Source: Lachnospiraceae bacterium
Lineage (GTDB): Bacteria; Bacillota; Clostridia; Lachnospirales; Lachnospiraceae
NCBI GenBank assembly: GCA_021202335.1
Contig: JAJQDE010000015.1
Coordinates: 1-42,699, forward strand
DNA length: 42,699 nucleotides
Reading direction: 5' to 3'
Made by a program: the position numbers and the translations under genes
The notes under the pieces: model-generated
What the model was told of the DNA's origin: nothing
Seen by the model: only the letters and a program-made list of their open reading frames with translations
The model's database searches: none
Part shown: in pieces, positions 1-6,451 of the stretch
How positions within the stretch are numbered: position 1 is the first letter of the stretch
Layout: every line of letters starts with the position of its first letter

Positions 1-12
1 CATTTTTGCATG

Positions 13-54
13 GAAAAGGAGCTGTGCACTAATGCTTAGTGCGACAGCCCCTTT
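13..54. terminator. bidirectional terminator-like hairpin
   Basis: An imperfect inverted repeat of about 19 bp per arm with the loop TGC begins with AAAAGG and ends with CCTTTT, so it has an A-tract on one side and a T-tract on the other. This is the shape of a bidirectional intrinsic terminator. It probably ends a gene left of the window and separates it from the LysR remnant. Confidence 0.6.
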
Positions 55-100
55 TATGACCTTTTGTCCCTTGTATCATTACATTGTAAATATCTTTTCC

Positions 101-129
101 TTGTTTGTGAAATGAATATATGCTATAAT
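101..129 (+). promoter_or_regulatory. sigma-A type promoter of the LysR remnant
   Basis: TTGTTT at 101-106 and a perfect TATAAT at 124-129 are separated by 17 bp. The -10 box is preceded by TG (TGC-TATAAT), giving an extended -10. The coding region starts 38 bp downstream, so the broken gene still has a good promoter. Confidence 0.6.
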
Positions 130-167
130 TTATAACCAAATGGAATGGATAGGGGTAAAATGAATTT

Positions 168-1088
168 ATGAATATAAATCAACTGGAATGTTTTGTCAAT
201 TTGGCTTCGACACTTAACTTCATGCAGACTGCCAAAGAGCTTGGGCTGACACAGCCGGCGGTATCAAAACAGATAAAATCAATAGAGGAAGAGCTTGGAG
301 CATCCCTATTTAACAGGACATCCAGATCCGTTGCCCTGACGCCCATTGGTCAGCAATTTTTGCCCGAAGCCAAGGATATGCTAAAAATCTTTTACCACAG
401 TAAGGATTGGATTAGCTCTTACTATACTGCGGAAAGAAACGCTCTTAAAATCGGATACTCTGATCCCAGTCAGGTGCAGCTCATTAGTAAAATACTGAAA
501 TCACTTGTGGATGATGGTATCGGAGAAAGATTAAATCCTGAGCTTATCTGTGACTAGACTGACGCGAATTTGAGCAGATTAAGCAAGAAGCAGTTAGATA
601 TCGTAATCGGGATGAAGGATGCCAGATTTGATGACAGCAATATTGTTTTTAAAAAGCTTGCAGATAATAGTTTTATATGCGTTGTGGCAAAATCACATGA
701 AATTGCAAAGTCATTTATGGAAAATAAAAATATGACAAGAGAAATAACCACAGAAGAACTCTGGACTTATCGTCAGATATTAAATATTCCTCCCTATTTA
801 TTGAAAAGCTTTTATTCCAGAGGGTATCGAATCCTTCCGGTAAATGATGAGCTGGACAACATCATCTGCAGCAGCACACCTGAGGCATTGGGGCTTGCTT
901 TGGCCGGGCTTGGATACACGATGGTTCCTGAGCATCATTTCACAGAACGTGATGACCTAATTGCGCTGGAATGGAAGGAATCACCTCATTCAGATTTTGG
1001 AATTTACTACCATAGTAATTTGGATAAACATTCCGGGACGGGGAAATTTGTTAAAGCCTGTGCAAACTATTATTCATTAAATAGATAG
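168..1088 (+). pseudogene. LysR-family transcriptional regulator interrupted by an in-frame amber codon
   Basis: The first 129 codons encode a typical LysR N-terminal winged helix-turn-helix (about residues 1-60, including LTQPAVSKQI and LFNRTSRSVALT) and the linker helix. A TAG at 555-557 then stops translation. Reading continues in the same frame through the stop for about 177 more codons of effector-binding domain (LDIVIGMKD, STPEALGLALAGLGYTMVPE) to the natural stop at 1086-1088. With the stop read through, the protein would be about 305 residues, the normal LysR length. One base change would explain it, for example CAG to TAG. A TTG at 570 could in principle restart the C-terminal half, but no good ribosome site precedes it. 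The remaining N-terminal fragment could still bind DNA but lacks the sensor. A sequencing error is possible. Confidence 0.8.
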
Positions 1089-1112
1089 CATTTTTCATTT
1101 GTTCTTTCAATT

Positions 1113-1137
1113 AAAGCTATTTGTGACGCTCCGTCAC
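1113..1137. repeat. partial copy of dispersed leader repeat with hairpin
   Basis: The 20-mer AAAGCTATTTGTGACGCTCC at 1113-1132 is identical to 20947-20966 in front of pyrE and is related to 35386-35400 in front of dxr. Here it also forms the hairpin GTGACG-CTC-CGTCAC at 1123-1137. This copy is not directly in front of a gene. Confidence 0.6.
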
Positions 1138-1168
1138 ACTATCCTCCACCTCACATTTCAACTACTAT

Positions 1169-1229
1169 GTTACAGTTCACACTCAAAAGCGTAAAAAACG
1201 GATAATCCGGTTGCAGTGTGAACTGTAAC
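1169..1229. repeat. 61-bp element with perfect 15-bp inverted terminal repeats
   Basis: GTTACAGTTCACACT at 1169-1183 is repeated in exact inverse as AGTGTGAACTGTAAC at 1215-1229. The 31-bp centre contains a smaller palindrome, CGGAT-A-ATCCG. No coding sequence is present. It could be a small non-autonomous palindromic element or a hairpin between the LysR remnant and the tautomerase gene. No clear target duplication is visible. Confidence 0.55.
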
Positions 1230-1272
1230 TGTCATCGCTAAACTCCCCAAATATTAGCAGTAGTTTGGCATT

Positions 1273-1617
1273 CTAGAAATTCGAGCCGTTCCAGCCCCAG
1301 CTGGCGACAGCCTGATATTTTACATAAATATGGTCGGCAGAGATTCCGAGAACCTCTTCGTAAATCCGGCATATTTCAGCGGTCAGCTGCTCAAACGCGT
1401 TTTTATTTTCGCTGCCGAATACGCTGACCTCCACAAATGCAACCGGCTTGGAGTTATCACCCCGGAAATAAAGTGATGTCTCCGGCTCGAACCCGACCAT
1501 GAGCCAGTTCTCGGATTTTCCCGGAATCAGCTCAATTGCCTTGCCGAGCTTTTCTTTAATCAAAGTCTCCTGTTCCCCGGAGAGATGGGTACTGATTTTG
1601 GAATTAATAAATGGCAT
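1273..1617 (-). CDS. MIF-like phenylpyruvate tautomerase family protein
   Basis: This 114-residue protein resembles macrophage migration inhibitory factor and its bacterial relatives. It starts MPFINSKIS, so proline 2 becomes the N-terminal catalytic base after methionine removal. It ends in VASWGWNGSNF, matching the family's C-terminal G-W-N-x-S-x-F signature, and the length equals that of MIF. The family tautomerises phenylpyruvate and similar enols and works as a cytoplasmic trimer; the natural bacterial substrate is generally unknown. The start is supported by AAGGAGGA seven bases upstream. The gene stands alone with its own promoter, and no partner is evident nearby. Confidence 0.85.
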   Translation of the reverse strand: MPFINSKISTHLSGEQETLIKEKLGKAIELIPGKSENWLMVGFEPETSLYFRGDNSKPVAFVEVSVFGSENKNAFEQLTAEICRIYEEVLGISADHIYVKYQAVASWGWNGSNF

Positions 1618-1650
1618 ATGAAGTCCTCCTTATAATATGATGATTAGTAA

Positions 1651-1679
1651 AGTATATCATATTTGCCAGCGTTTGTAAC
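1651..1679 (-). promoter_or_regulatory. promoter of the MIF-like gene
   Basis: On the minus strand GTTACA (1679-1674) and TATACT (1656-1651) are separated by 17 bp. They lie about 34-60 bp upstream of the start codon at 1617, followed by a strong Shine-Dalgarno. Confidence 0.5.
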
Positions 1680-1759
1680 TTGTTTTGCTGATTTTGCACT
1701 GGTATAGCATATCAGAAAATAACTGCGGGGAAGTGTAAATATTTTTTTGTATAAAGCAT

Positions 1760-1801
1760 AAAGACGCATAGAACAGAAAATCTGTAATCCATGCGTCTTT
1801 T
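1760..1801 (-). terminator. hairpin downstream of the membrane protein gene
   Basis: AAAGACGCAT at 1760-1769 pairs with ATGCGTCTTT at 1791-1800, with a smaller inner stem (ACAG/CTGT). It begins 23 bp beyond the stop codon of the gene ending at 1824. The T-tract is weak on both strands, so it may be a terminator or only a transcript-stabilising hairpin. Confidence 0.5.
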
Positions 1802-1823
1802 AGTATCTGCCGAAGAAGAGTGA

Positions 1824-2573
1824 TTAGTAAAGCGGCTTCTTTCCATCAATTAATTCTGTCTTTTTGGGATATCTGTGAATGACAACAAGATATCGAATGG
1901 AACCAATAATGGAAACTATACCGATACAAATGAACCAAGGTTCACGGAAAACCGGTGCGGCAGTTGCCCAAAAACCGATACCTTGTGGTGCAAATGTGAA
2001 TAAGGTTCCAATAACTACGAGAATTCCTAAAACAACGGATTGTCCTTCTCTGCTTCCGCGCTCTTCCATTAAGAAAGAAGGGAAGATAGCTACAATTGCA
2101 TTCGTTGACATCATGAGTGCCAAACAACATGAGTCACCGATCGCAATGCGAATCGTATAGAAGAAAATGATACCTAAAATATAACCAATAATGCCTCTGC
2201 ACCATGCTTCTTTTTCAGTAATCTCTCTGCCATGAATATATTTTCCGAATACTTCCTGACGCTCATATTTAACAGTTCTATAAAGAGTAAGTATTTCGAT
2301 TCCAACAAAAGCAATGCATCCAAGCCATAGCACGCGGAATAACCAAAAATCCATTTGGTTGAACCATACATCATATGAAAGGACAAATGTCAGGTCGTGA
2401 CCGATATACCATGCGTGCTGCCAAAAGAACCATGGAGATTTGTGCTCCCTCTTCTGGAGCATAAGGCTATAACCATACTGGAAGAACCCTATGACATAAA
2501 CCATGATTCCAGCTATAGAAAAGCCGATGGGGTTAGATTGAATGACGCTTAAAACGTCTTGAACAGAATACAT
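1824..2573 (-). CDS. polytopic membrane protein, unrecognised family
   Basis: The 249-residue product is strongly hydrophobic with about seven predicted membrane segments, near residues 18-39, 55-72, 77-99, 125-147, 149-168, 177-205 and 213-235. Polar loops between them contain a tryptophan-rich motif (SPWFFWQHAWYIGHDL, about residues 46-61) with conserved-looking His and Asp that could be functional. I do not recognise a named family. The overall size and the HD-containing loop recall small seven-helix membrane enzymes, but that is only an impression. It is divergently arranged with a TetR gene, the usual position for a TetR-controlled membrane protein. AGGAGG precedes the start. No signal peptide is distinguishable from the first membrane helix. 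Confidence 0.8.
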   Translation of the reverse strand: MYSVQDVLSVIQSNPIGFSIAGIMVYVIGFFQYGYSLMLQKREHKSPWFFWQHAWYIGHDLTFVLSYDVWFNQMDFWLFRVLWLGCIAFVGIEILTLYRTVKYERQEVFGKYIHGREITEKEAWCRGIIGYILGIIFFYTIRIAIGDSCCLALMMSTNAIVAIFPSFLMEERGSREGQSVVLGILVVIGTLFTFAPQGIGFWATAAPVFREPWFICIGIVSIIGSIRYLVVIHRYPKKTELIDGKKPLY

Positions 2574-2645
2574 ATTAATTACCTCCTTATATTAACTATA
2601 TGCGTATAGTAAAACAAATTTAATGATTTGTCAATCAAAATTTAT

Positions 2646-2902
2646 GATATAATGTCCACGAAAGCAATGAGCCGTGCAGATGGCGTCATAGTCAAATTGG
2701 CTGCTTGCAGCCGAATTTGACTATGACGTCAGATATAGGGCGAAAGCAGAGCCTACAGGCTCCTGAATGAGAGAGCCGCAGGCTCTCGAATGATGCACGG
2801 CGGAGTATAAGATATAATGAACGCAAGAACAGCGTTCATTAGCAAGTTTCTGCGAAACTTGCGGTATGCGCAAAGAACGGCGCAGCAAAGATGATATAAT
2901 AT
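2646..2902 (+). repeat. palindrome-rich intergenic repeat cluster upstream of tetR
   Basis: This stretch fills most of the 344-bp gap between the membrane protein and tetR and has no credible ORF. GATATAAT occurs three times (2646, 2811, 2893), dividing it into modules of about 165 and 82 bp. Inside are a 23-bp stem around 2683-2730 (TCATAGTCAAATT paired with AATTTGACTATGA, one bulged base), GAGAGCC-GCA-GGCTCTC, GAACGC/GCGTTC and GCAAGTTT/AAACTTGC. An outer GCCGTGCA/TGCACGGC pair encloses the first module. Related sequence lies at 4853-4942 on the other strand. The copy at 2895-2900 is a perfect TATAAT 18 bp before tetR, but I see no good -35 box for it. Confidence 0.6.
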
Positions 2903-2917
2903 GTTAAGGTGATTTAG

Positions 2918-3547
2918 ATGGCTAGACCAAGGAATAAAGAAACAGAAAAAATAATAGAAAAATGTGCAAGTGAATTATTTGTATATGAGGGATATGAAAA
3001 AACATCATATACAAAAATTGCGGAAAAAAGCGGATTGACTAAAACTCTGGTACAATATTATTATCCAAAGAAATCTGAATTGGCATTATCCATATTTCAA
3101 AGAGTATTGGATCAAATCTTAGAGAAGAGCAAAAAAGAGAATTTATTAACCAATAATAAATATGAAAACCTGTTAATGATAGGCTGCGTTTATTTTGATA
3201 TTTTGCTGAAGCAGGCAAAAAAATTTACATTAGATATCATAGGAAGCCGGGAACTTACATCAGAAATATTAGGATTTGATATAGCGTGGGGAACAAAGTA
3301 TTTATTGGGAACTGAGGACGCCATTAGCACGGAAATAAGATATGTATTGATAAGAAGTATGGGAGGGTTCTACGAACTTTTGTATTACTGTCTAAAAAAT
3401 GACAAGGATTTGGATGTGTTTCAACATCTGAGAAAAGTTGTTCTTGATTTCAGGGATGTTATAGGGGACAAAAATCACGACATAAGAGCAAAATTCTGGA
3501 TTACAGAGCAGCCGTTACATGTTCTTGAAGAAAAAATTGATGTATAA
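2918..3547 (+). CDS. TetR/AcrR-family transcriptional regulator
   Basis: This 209-residue protein has a classic TetR N-terminal DNA-binding domain at about residues 8-55 (ASELFVYEGYEKTSYTKIAE, then LVQYYYPKKSELA, the expected recognition helix). The helical C-terminal half is unlike named subfamilies and should bind a ligand and form the dimer. AAGGTGAT precedes the start. The gene is divergent from the polytopic membrane protein at 1824-2573, its likely target along with itself. Directly behind its stop lies an unused Shine-Dalgarno and ATG (3549-3563), suggesting that a second gene once followed in the same operon. The gene is clearly more AT-rich than the housekeeping genes to the right. 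Confidence 0.88.
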   Translation: MARPRNKETEKIIEKCASELFVYEGYEKTSYTKIAEKSGLTKTLVQYYYPKKSELALSIFQRVLDQILEKSKKENLLTNNKYENLLMIGCVYFDILLKQAKKFTLDIIGSRELTSEILGFDIAWGTKYLLGTEDAISTEIRYVLIRSMGGFYELLYYCLKNDKDLDVFQHLRKVVLDFRDVIGDKNHDIRAKFWITEQPLHVLEEKIDV

Positions 3548-3560
3548 TGAGGTAAATACT

Positions 3561-3629
3561 ATGACAGGAAAAACATCATTTCACAGACCGCTCGAAATCA
3601 AGCTGTACCAATTTCTTTCCGTTTGGTAA
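3561..3629 (+). other. orphan translation start behind tetR (22-codon remnant ORF)
   Basis: GAGG at 3549-3552 lies eight bases before ATG at 3561. The frame reads MTGKTSFH and stops at 3627-3629, antisense to the end of the methyltransferase gene. The first four residues and the DNA match the minus-strand start region of the methyltransferase at 4226 (MTGKSEKK), which itself lacks a ribosome site. It is probably a decapitated gene start rather than a real gene. Confidence 0.5.
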
Positions 3630-4202
3630 TAAATATTCTAAAGTCTTACTGGTGCGGTAATCAATTTCAAACATGATTTTTTTCAGTGTTTCTTCTTCCA
3701 TTTGATGGTGCACACTTTCCAATTTATCAAATACATGGAGGTACGGAGAATCCGACACCCAATTATTATCTATATTGATTTGAATAATACACGAAACATA
3801 TGTTGGATTTACTTGACGTATTATTTTTTGAAAGCAGTCATATCCGATATACTCTATCAACAAATTAGCAATAACCATATCGGCTTTTGGTAACCGGTTT
3901 GCTTCATGTATTAAATCAACACATAAGCATTCCAATATATTTTTTAAATGCGGATATCTTTCCTTAACGGCTTGCAAATAAGAAGAATTTATGTCAACGC
4001 CATACACCTTTTTTATTTTACCGCTTTGTATGTGTTCAAGCCCATTTCCGCCTGCTATACCTAAAATAATTAACTCGGATATATCATAAGTATCAAATTG
4101 ACCTTTCATCATTTCATTCATAGCTTGTAATTGCATAACTGACTCAAGTTTCATGTGATTTTCATAACCATTTAATGAAATTTCTTCCCACGGATTTTTC
4201 AT
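3576..4202 (-). CDS. class I SAM-dependent methyltransferase
   Basis: This product of about 208 residues has a Rossmann-type methyltransferase core. A glycine-rich motif I (LIILGIAGGNGLEHI) lies near residues 43-58, an acidic residue ending strand 2 (VYGVDIN) near 68, and an ADMVIANLLIEYI motif near 108-120. The substrate cannot be told. I chose ATG at 4202 (MKNPWEEI) because it looks like the natural domain start; the frame extends to TTG at 4226 (MTGKSEKK). The TTG has no Shine-Dalgarno and the ATG only a poor one. The flavin-reductase-like gene ends 39 bp upstream on the same strand. The 5' region forms an 11-bp inverted repeat with the orphan start behind tetR, so the gene may have been inverted out of the tetR transcript. 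Confidence 0.8.
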   Translation of the reverse strand: MKNPWEEISLNGYENHMKLESVMQLQAMNEMMKGQFDTYDISELIILGIAGGNGLEHIQSGKIKKVYGVDINSSYLQAVKERYPHLKNILECLCVDLIHEANRLPKADMVIANLLIEYIGYDCFQKIIRQVNPTYVSCIIQINIDNNWVSDSPYLHVFDKLESVHHQMEEETLKKIMFEIDYRTSKTLEYLLPNGKKLVQLDFERSVK

Positions 4203-4241
4203 TTTCTTCTCTGATTTCCCCGTCAAATTGATATTTGCAGC

Positions 4242-4808
4242 TTACTTTTTAAGCTGTAAACCATCTTTAAATGCACTTCCTACTCTCTCTGTTACTTTGT
4301 AATATCCATGTGTATATGGATCAAATGCAATAGCGCCTACCTTTGAAATGTCTACCTTGTCTCCATCTATTACACTCTCATCAACTGAAGTATTAACTAC
4401 TTTTCCAATTACACCCATTCCGTACTCATCATCCTGATACTCGATAAACTCACATTCAAAGCAAATAGGAAATTCATTGATGATAGGCGCATCTACCTTA
4501 TCTGATTTAGTTGCTGTAAGACCTGATGCTTCAAACTTATTTGGTGTATTATTTCCGGATACAACTCCAAAATAATCAGCTTCAACCACATGGGCTGCAT
4601 CTGCAATACTAACCGTAAACGCTTTTCTTTCTTTGATGTTCTTAACTGTTTTGTGGCTCTCTGTAAGATTAAGCGCTACTCTATCTCTTTCCTGCATGGT
4701 TCCCCATGCAGCATTCATAACATCTACGCTTCCATCTTCATTGTAGGTTGCCACCAAAAGTACCGGCATTGGAAAAATAGATTCTGTCTGCTTAATATCT
4801 CTTCTCAT
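4242..4808 (-). CDS. flavin reductase-like (FMN-binding split-barrel) protein
   Basis: The 188-residue protein has the flavin reductase / flavoredoxin fold signature: FPMPVLLVATYNEDG near the start, VDVMNAAWG, and the flavin-contact region RVALNLTESHKTVKNIKERKAF (the longer stretch is written only to locate it, residues about 45-65). Such proteins bind FMN and act in electron transfer or as oxidoreductases of unknown substrate in anaerobes. I placed the start at 4808 (MRRDIKQTE) because AAGGAGAT lies just upstream; an in-frame upstream extension to 4910 runs through a palindromic repeat and is unlikely to be translated. It is divergent from an HxlR-type regulator, a common arrangement for redox-responsive flavoproteins, and that regulator probably controls it. 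Confidence 0.85.
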   Translation of the reverse strand: MRRDIKQTESIFPMPVLLVATYNEDGSVDVMNAAWGTMQERDRVALNLTESHKTVKNIKERKAFTVSIADAAHVVEADYFGVVSGNNTPNKFEASGLTATKSDKVDAPIINEFPICFECEFIEYQDDEYGMGVIGKVVNTSVDESVIDGDKVDISKVGAIAFDPYTHGYYKVTERVGSAFKDGLQLKK

Positions 4809-4852
4809 TTTGATTATCTCCTTCCAAAATGAACTTGTTTTCTTCATTAAAT

Positions 4853-4942
4853 TTATGGTATCATGAACTTCGTTCATGATCGACATTCGCCGTTCGCCGC
4901 GAGTGAGCAAGCTCCCTCGGGCTCTCTTGCGCTCATTGTATC
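4853..4942 (-). repeat. palindromic repeat in the leader of the flavin reductase-like gene
   Basis: Read on the minus strand it begins GATACAATGAGCGCAAGA and contains GAACGGCG, then a perfect hairpin ATCATGAAC-TTC-GTTCATGAT at 4860-4880, and ends in ATGATACCATA. It resembles the 2811-2902 module in front of tetR (GATATAATGAACGCAAGA, then GAACGGCG, then ATGATATAATA). Both copies point toward the adjacent regulated gene. Confidence 0.5.
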
Positions 4943-4983
4943 ATAAATTCAAATATGTCTCAAGTACCCACATTTAGGTTAGA

Positions 4984-5003
4984 TACTTACCTTTAGTAAA
5001 GTA
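4984..5003. promoter_or_regulatory. candidate HxlR operator palindrome
   Basis: TACTTACCTTTAGTAAAGTA is an imperfect palindrome (TACTT-AC against TACTTTAC on the other strand). It lies 13 bp before the HxlR start, in the divergent promoter region. HxlR-type regulators bind such TAC/GTA-ended palindromes. Assignment is inference. Confidence 0.4.
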
Positions 5004-5016
5004 ATGGAGAATTTGT

Positions 5017-5346
5017 ATGAAACCTATAGAAGAAGCAAATTTTAATGAAACAGGATATAGTTACACCTTGTCCCTCATCAGCGGAAAATATAAACCTATT
5101 ATTCTTTACTGTCTTATGGAATACGAACCCGTTAGATTCAATGAGATGCAACGCTATCTTGGAAAGGTATCTGATAAAACTCTTAGTCAGCATCTAAAAG
5201 AACTTGAGAAAGATGGTCTCATTGTCCGTACCGTTTACAATCAGATTCCATCCAAAGTTGAATACACACTAACAGAAAAGGGAAATTCTCTTGTTAAAGT
5301 TCTTGATCAACTCTGCACATGGGGAATGGAAAATAGAGGATTTTAA
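5017..5346 (+). CDS. HxlR-family winged-helix transcriptional regulator
   Basis: This 109-residue protein matches the small HxlR/YodB family: a winged helix spanning residues 18-100, with ISGKYKPIILYCL, RFNEMQRYLGKVSDKTLSQHLKELEKDGLIVR as the DNA-binding helix region (cited for location, about residues 40-70), and PSKVEYTLTEKG as the wing. It has two cysteines, near residues 33 and 99. Some family members sense electrophiles or oxidants through cysteine, but the N-terminal sensing cysteine of YodB is not present, so redox sensing is uncertain. GGAGAATT precedes the start. The likely target is the divergent flavin-reductase-like gene. Confidence 0.88.
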   Translation: MKPIEEANFNETGYSYTLSLISGKYKPIILYCLMEYEPVRFNEMQRYLGKVSDKTLSQHLKELEKDGLIVRTVYNQIPSKVEYTLTEKGNSLVKVLDQLCTWGMENRGF

Positions 5347-5389
5347 ATGAGTTACACTCCGTCTGCTGATTGCTTCCATTTTCTTTTCC

Positions 5390-5722
5390 TCATTTCCGCA
5401 CGGTGTGGTTTCTAAGCTTCTTATCAATATCTCGTCCATTATAAATAACCCTAATTACTGTCACCACTTCCGTTCCCTTATCCGGAATATACAATACCAA
5501 ATAATTATCAACAGGCATAGCTCGAAGTCCTCTGCTGTGCCACGGTTCTTTTTCATATTTTTTAAACTTTTCCGGGAAATGTTCAAGACTAAAAATACTC
5601 TCCTCTAATCTGTCAAGCTGTCCTGCCGCATTTTCCGGTGCGAGAAGTTCAAATGCAATATACTCATAAATACCTCTCAAATCGGCATCTGCCTGATCGG
5701 TAAGCGCTACTTCATAAATCAT
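5390..5722 (-). CDS. RelE/ParE-type toxin of a toxin-antitoxin pair
   Basis: The 110-residue product has the ParE/RelE fold pattern: YEVALTDQADADLRGIYEYI at the N-terminus, a central helix with ENAAGQLDRLEESI, then GLRAMPVDNYLVLY and VVTVIRVIYNGRDI at the C-terminus, the last being the usual family end (I-x-R-I-x-x-G-R-D). RelE-like members cleave mRNA on the ribosome and ParE-like members poison gyrase; the sequence does not decide between these. Its ATG overlaps the antitoxin stop by four bases (ATGA), so the two are translationally coupled with the antitoxin first. Activity of the toxin was not assessable. Confidence 0.88.
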   Translation of the reverse strand: MIYEVALTDQADADLRGIYEYIAFELLAPENAAGQLDRLEESIFSLEHFPEKFKKYEKEPWHSRGLRAMPVDNYLVLYIPDKGTEVVTVIRVIYNGRDIDKKLRNHTVRK

Positions 5723-6030
5723 AAACCATAGTCCTTGCGAATATCTGAAAATGCTTTCTTTGCAGTTTTAGTTCTTCCGGCTGTCATATCCGCATATCCT
5801 TTCTCAAGCTCTGCATGAAATTCTTCCTCTGTCAGTTCTGCAACATTCACAGGATTTACATTGGCGGGAATTTTTACAGCGAATGGAAGTCCTCTGTTTA
5901 AAATAATTTGCTTATAAAACATATTAATAGCGTTAGATGCTGAAATACCAAGTGTAGATAAAATGGTTTCTGCTTCTTCCTTTACCTCCGGTTCTATTCT
6001 TGCGTACAAATTTGCTGATTTTGCTGACAT
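5719..6030 (-). CDS. RelB/DinJ-family antitoxin
   Basis: This 103-residue protein begins MSAKSANLYARIEPEVK and continues with a ribbon-helix-helix segment (ETILSTLGISASNAINMFYKQII, residues about 20-42, cited for location), the RelB/DinJ pattern. The C-terminal half should wrap around and neutralise the toxin encoded immediately downstream. I chose ATG at 6030 rather than 6048 because AAAGGAG lies at the right distance. The protein normally represses its own promoter, here recognised at 6078-6106. No transposon or plasmid signature is next to the pair. Confidence 0.88.
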   Translation of the reverse strand: MSAKSANLYARIEPEVKEEAETILSTLGISASNAINMFYKQIILNRGLPFAVKIPANVNPVNVAELTEEEFHAELEKGYADMTAGRTKTAKKAFSDIRKDYGL

Positions 6031-6077
6031 AAAGCCCACTCCTTTCATAGCTTCCGGTATTTCCTATCTTCATTTAC

Positions 6078-6106
6078 ATTATACGCATTTGTCCGCACAA
6101 TAGCAA
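6078..6106 (-). promoter_or_regulatory. promoter of the toxin-antitoxin operon
   Basis: On the minus strand TTGCTA (6106-6101) and a perfect TATAAT (6083-6078) are 17 bp apart, 48 bp upstream of the antitoxin start. Confidence 0.6.
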
Positions 6107-6276
6107 TACACTTTTATTTTTTCTTTTTCGGGAACTACATTTTGAATTTGTACTGTGAACCCTTAACTTCCTTAGCGTCGAATAAATCTCCACTTATTAT
6201 CTTTCGATTTGATAATTTTGGTATACCGTCCAATATCCATGAAAATATATTTAAAAAAACAATGTGCTTTTAATTT

Positions 6277-6402
6277 CTATTTCCGCTGCCACCGTTTCCC
6301 CCTCCACTCTTTTGTTGTCTTATTATAAAATATCCCATGTACCATTGCTATAGGACAAACAGCAATCAAAAGAATCGCTAACGGGAGAAAAATTGCATTC
6401 AT
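6277..6402 (-). CDS. 41-residue single-pass membrane microprotein, candidate
   Basis: Within the 421-bp gap between the antitoxin and the ATPase gene an ATG at 6402 opens a 41-codon frame ending with TAG at 6277-6279. It reads MNAIFLPLAILLIAVCPIAM for the first twenty residues, one hydrophobic membrane helix, followed by a strongly basic tail ending KEWRGKRWQRK. AGAAAGGA precedes the ATG at good spacing. A hydrophobic helix plus basic tail is seen in small membrane proteins and in type I toxins; no function can be assigned. The rest of the gap (about 6107-6276 and 6403-6451) shows nothing I can name. Confidence 0.5.
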   Translation of the reverse strand: MNAIFLPLAILLIAVCPIAMVHGIFYNKTTKEWRGKRWQRK

Positions 6403-6451
6403 ACTTTCCTTTCTAGTTTTTTCGCCATATTTCAAATTATAATTTCAACTG

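Noticed and set aside
555-557. Pyrrolysine or programmed readthrough at the LysR amber codon
   Set aside because: There is no pyl gene in view, no downstream hairpin signal, and no reason for such a residue in a LysR regulator. A point mutation or sequencing error is more likely.
570-1088. An independent gene starting at TTG 570
   Set aside because: It is the LysR effector domain in the same frame as the upstream part and has no good ribosome site. The simple explanation is one gene with an amber codon.
2646-2902. A riboswitch or an invertible promoter before tetR
   Set aside because: The hairpins do not match any riboswitch core I know, and the pieces resemble another intergenic repeat at 4853-4942. 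A repeat cluster explains them more simply.
4809-4910. Longer N-terminus for the flavin-reductase-like protein
   Set aside because: The extra codons run through the palindromic repeat, whereas AAGGAGAT sits ideally before ATG 4808.
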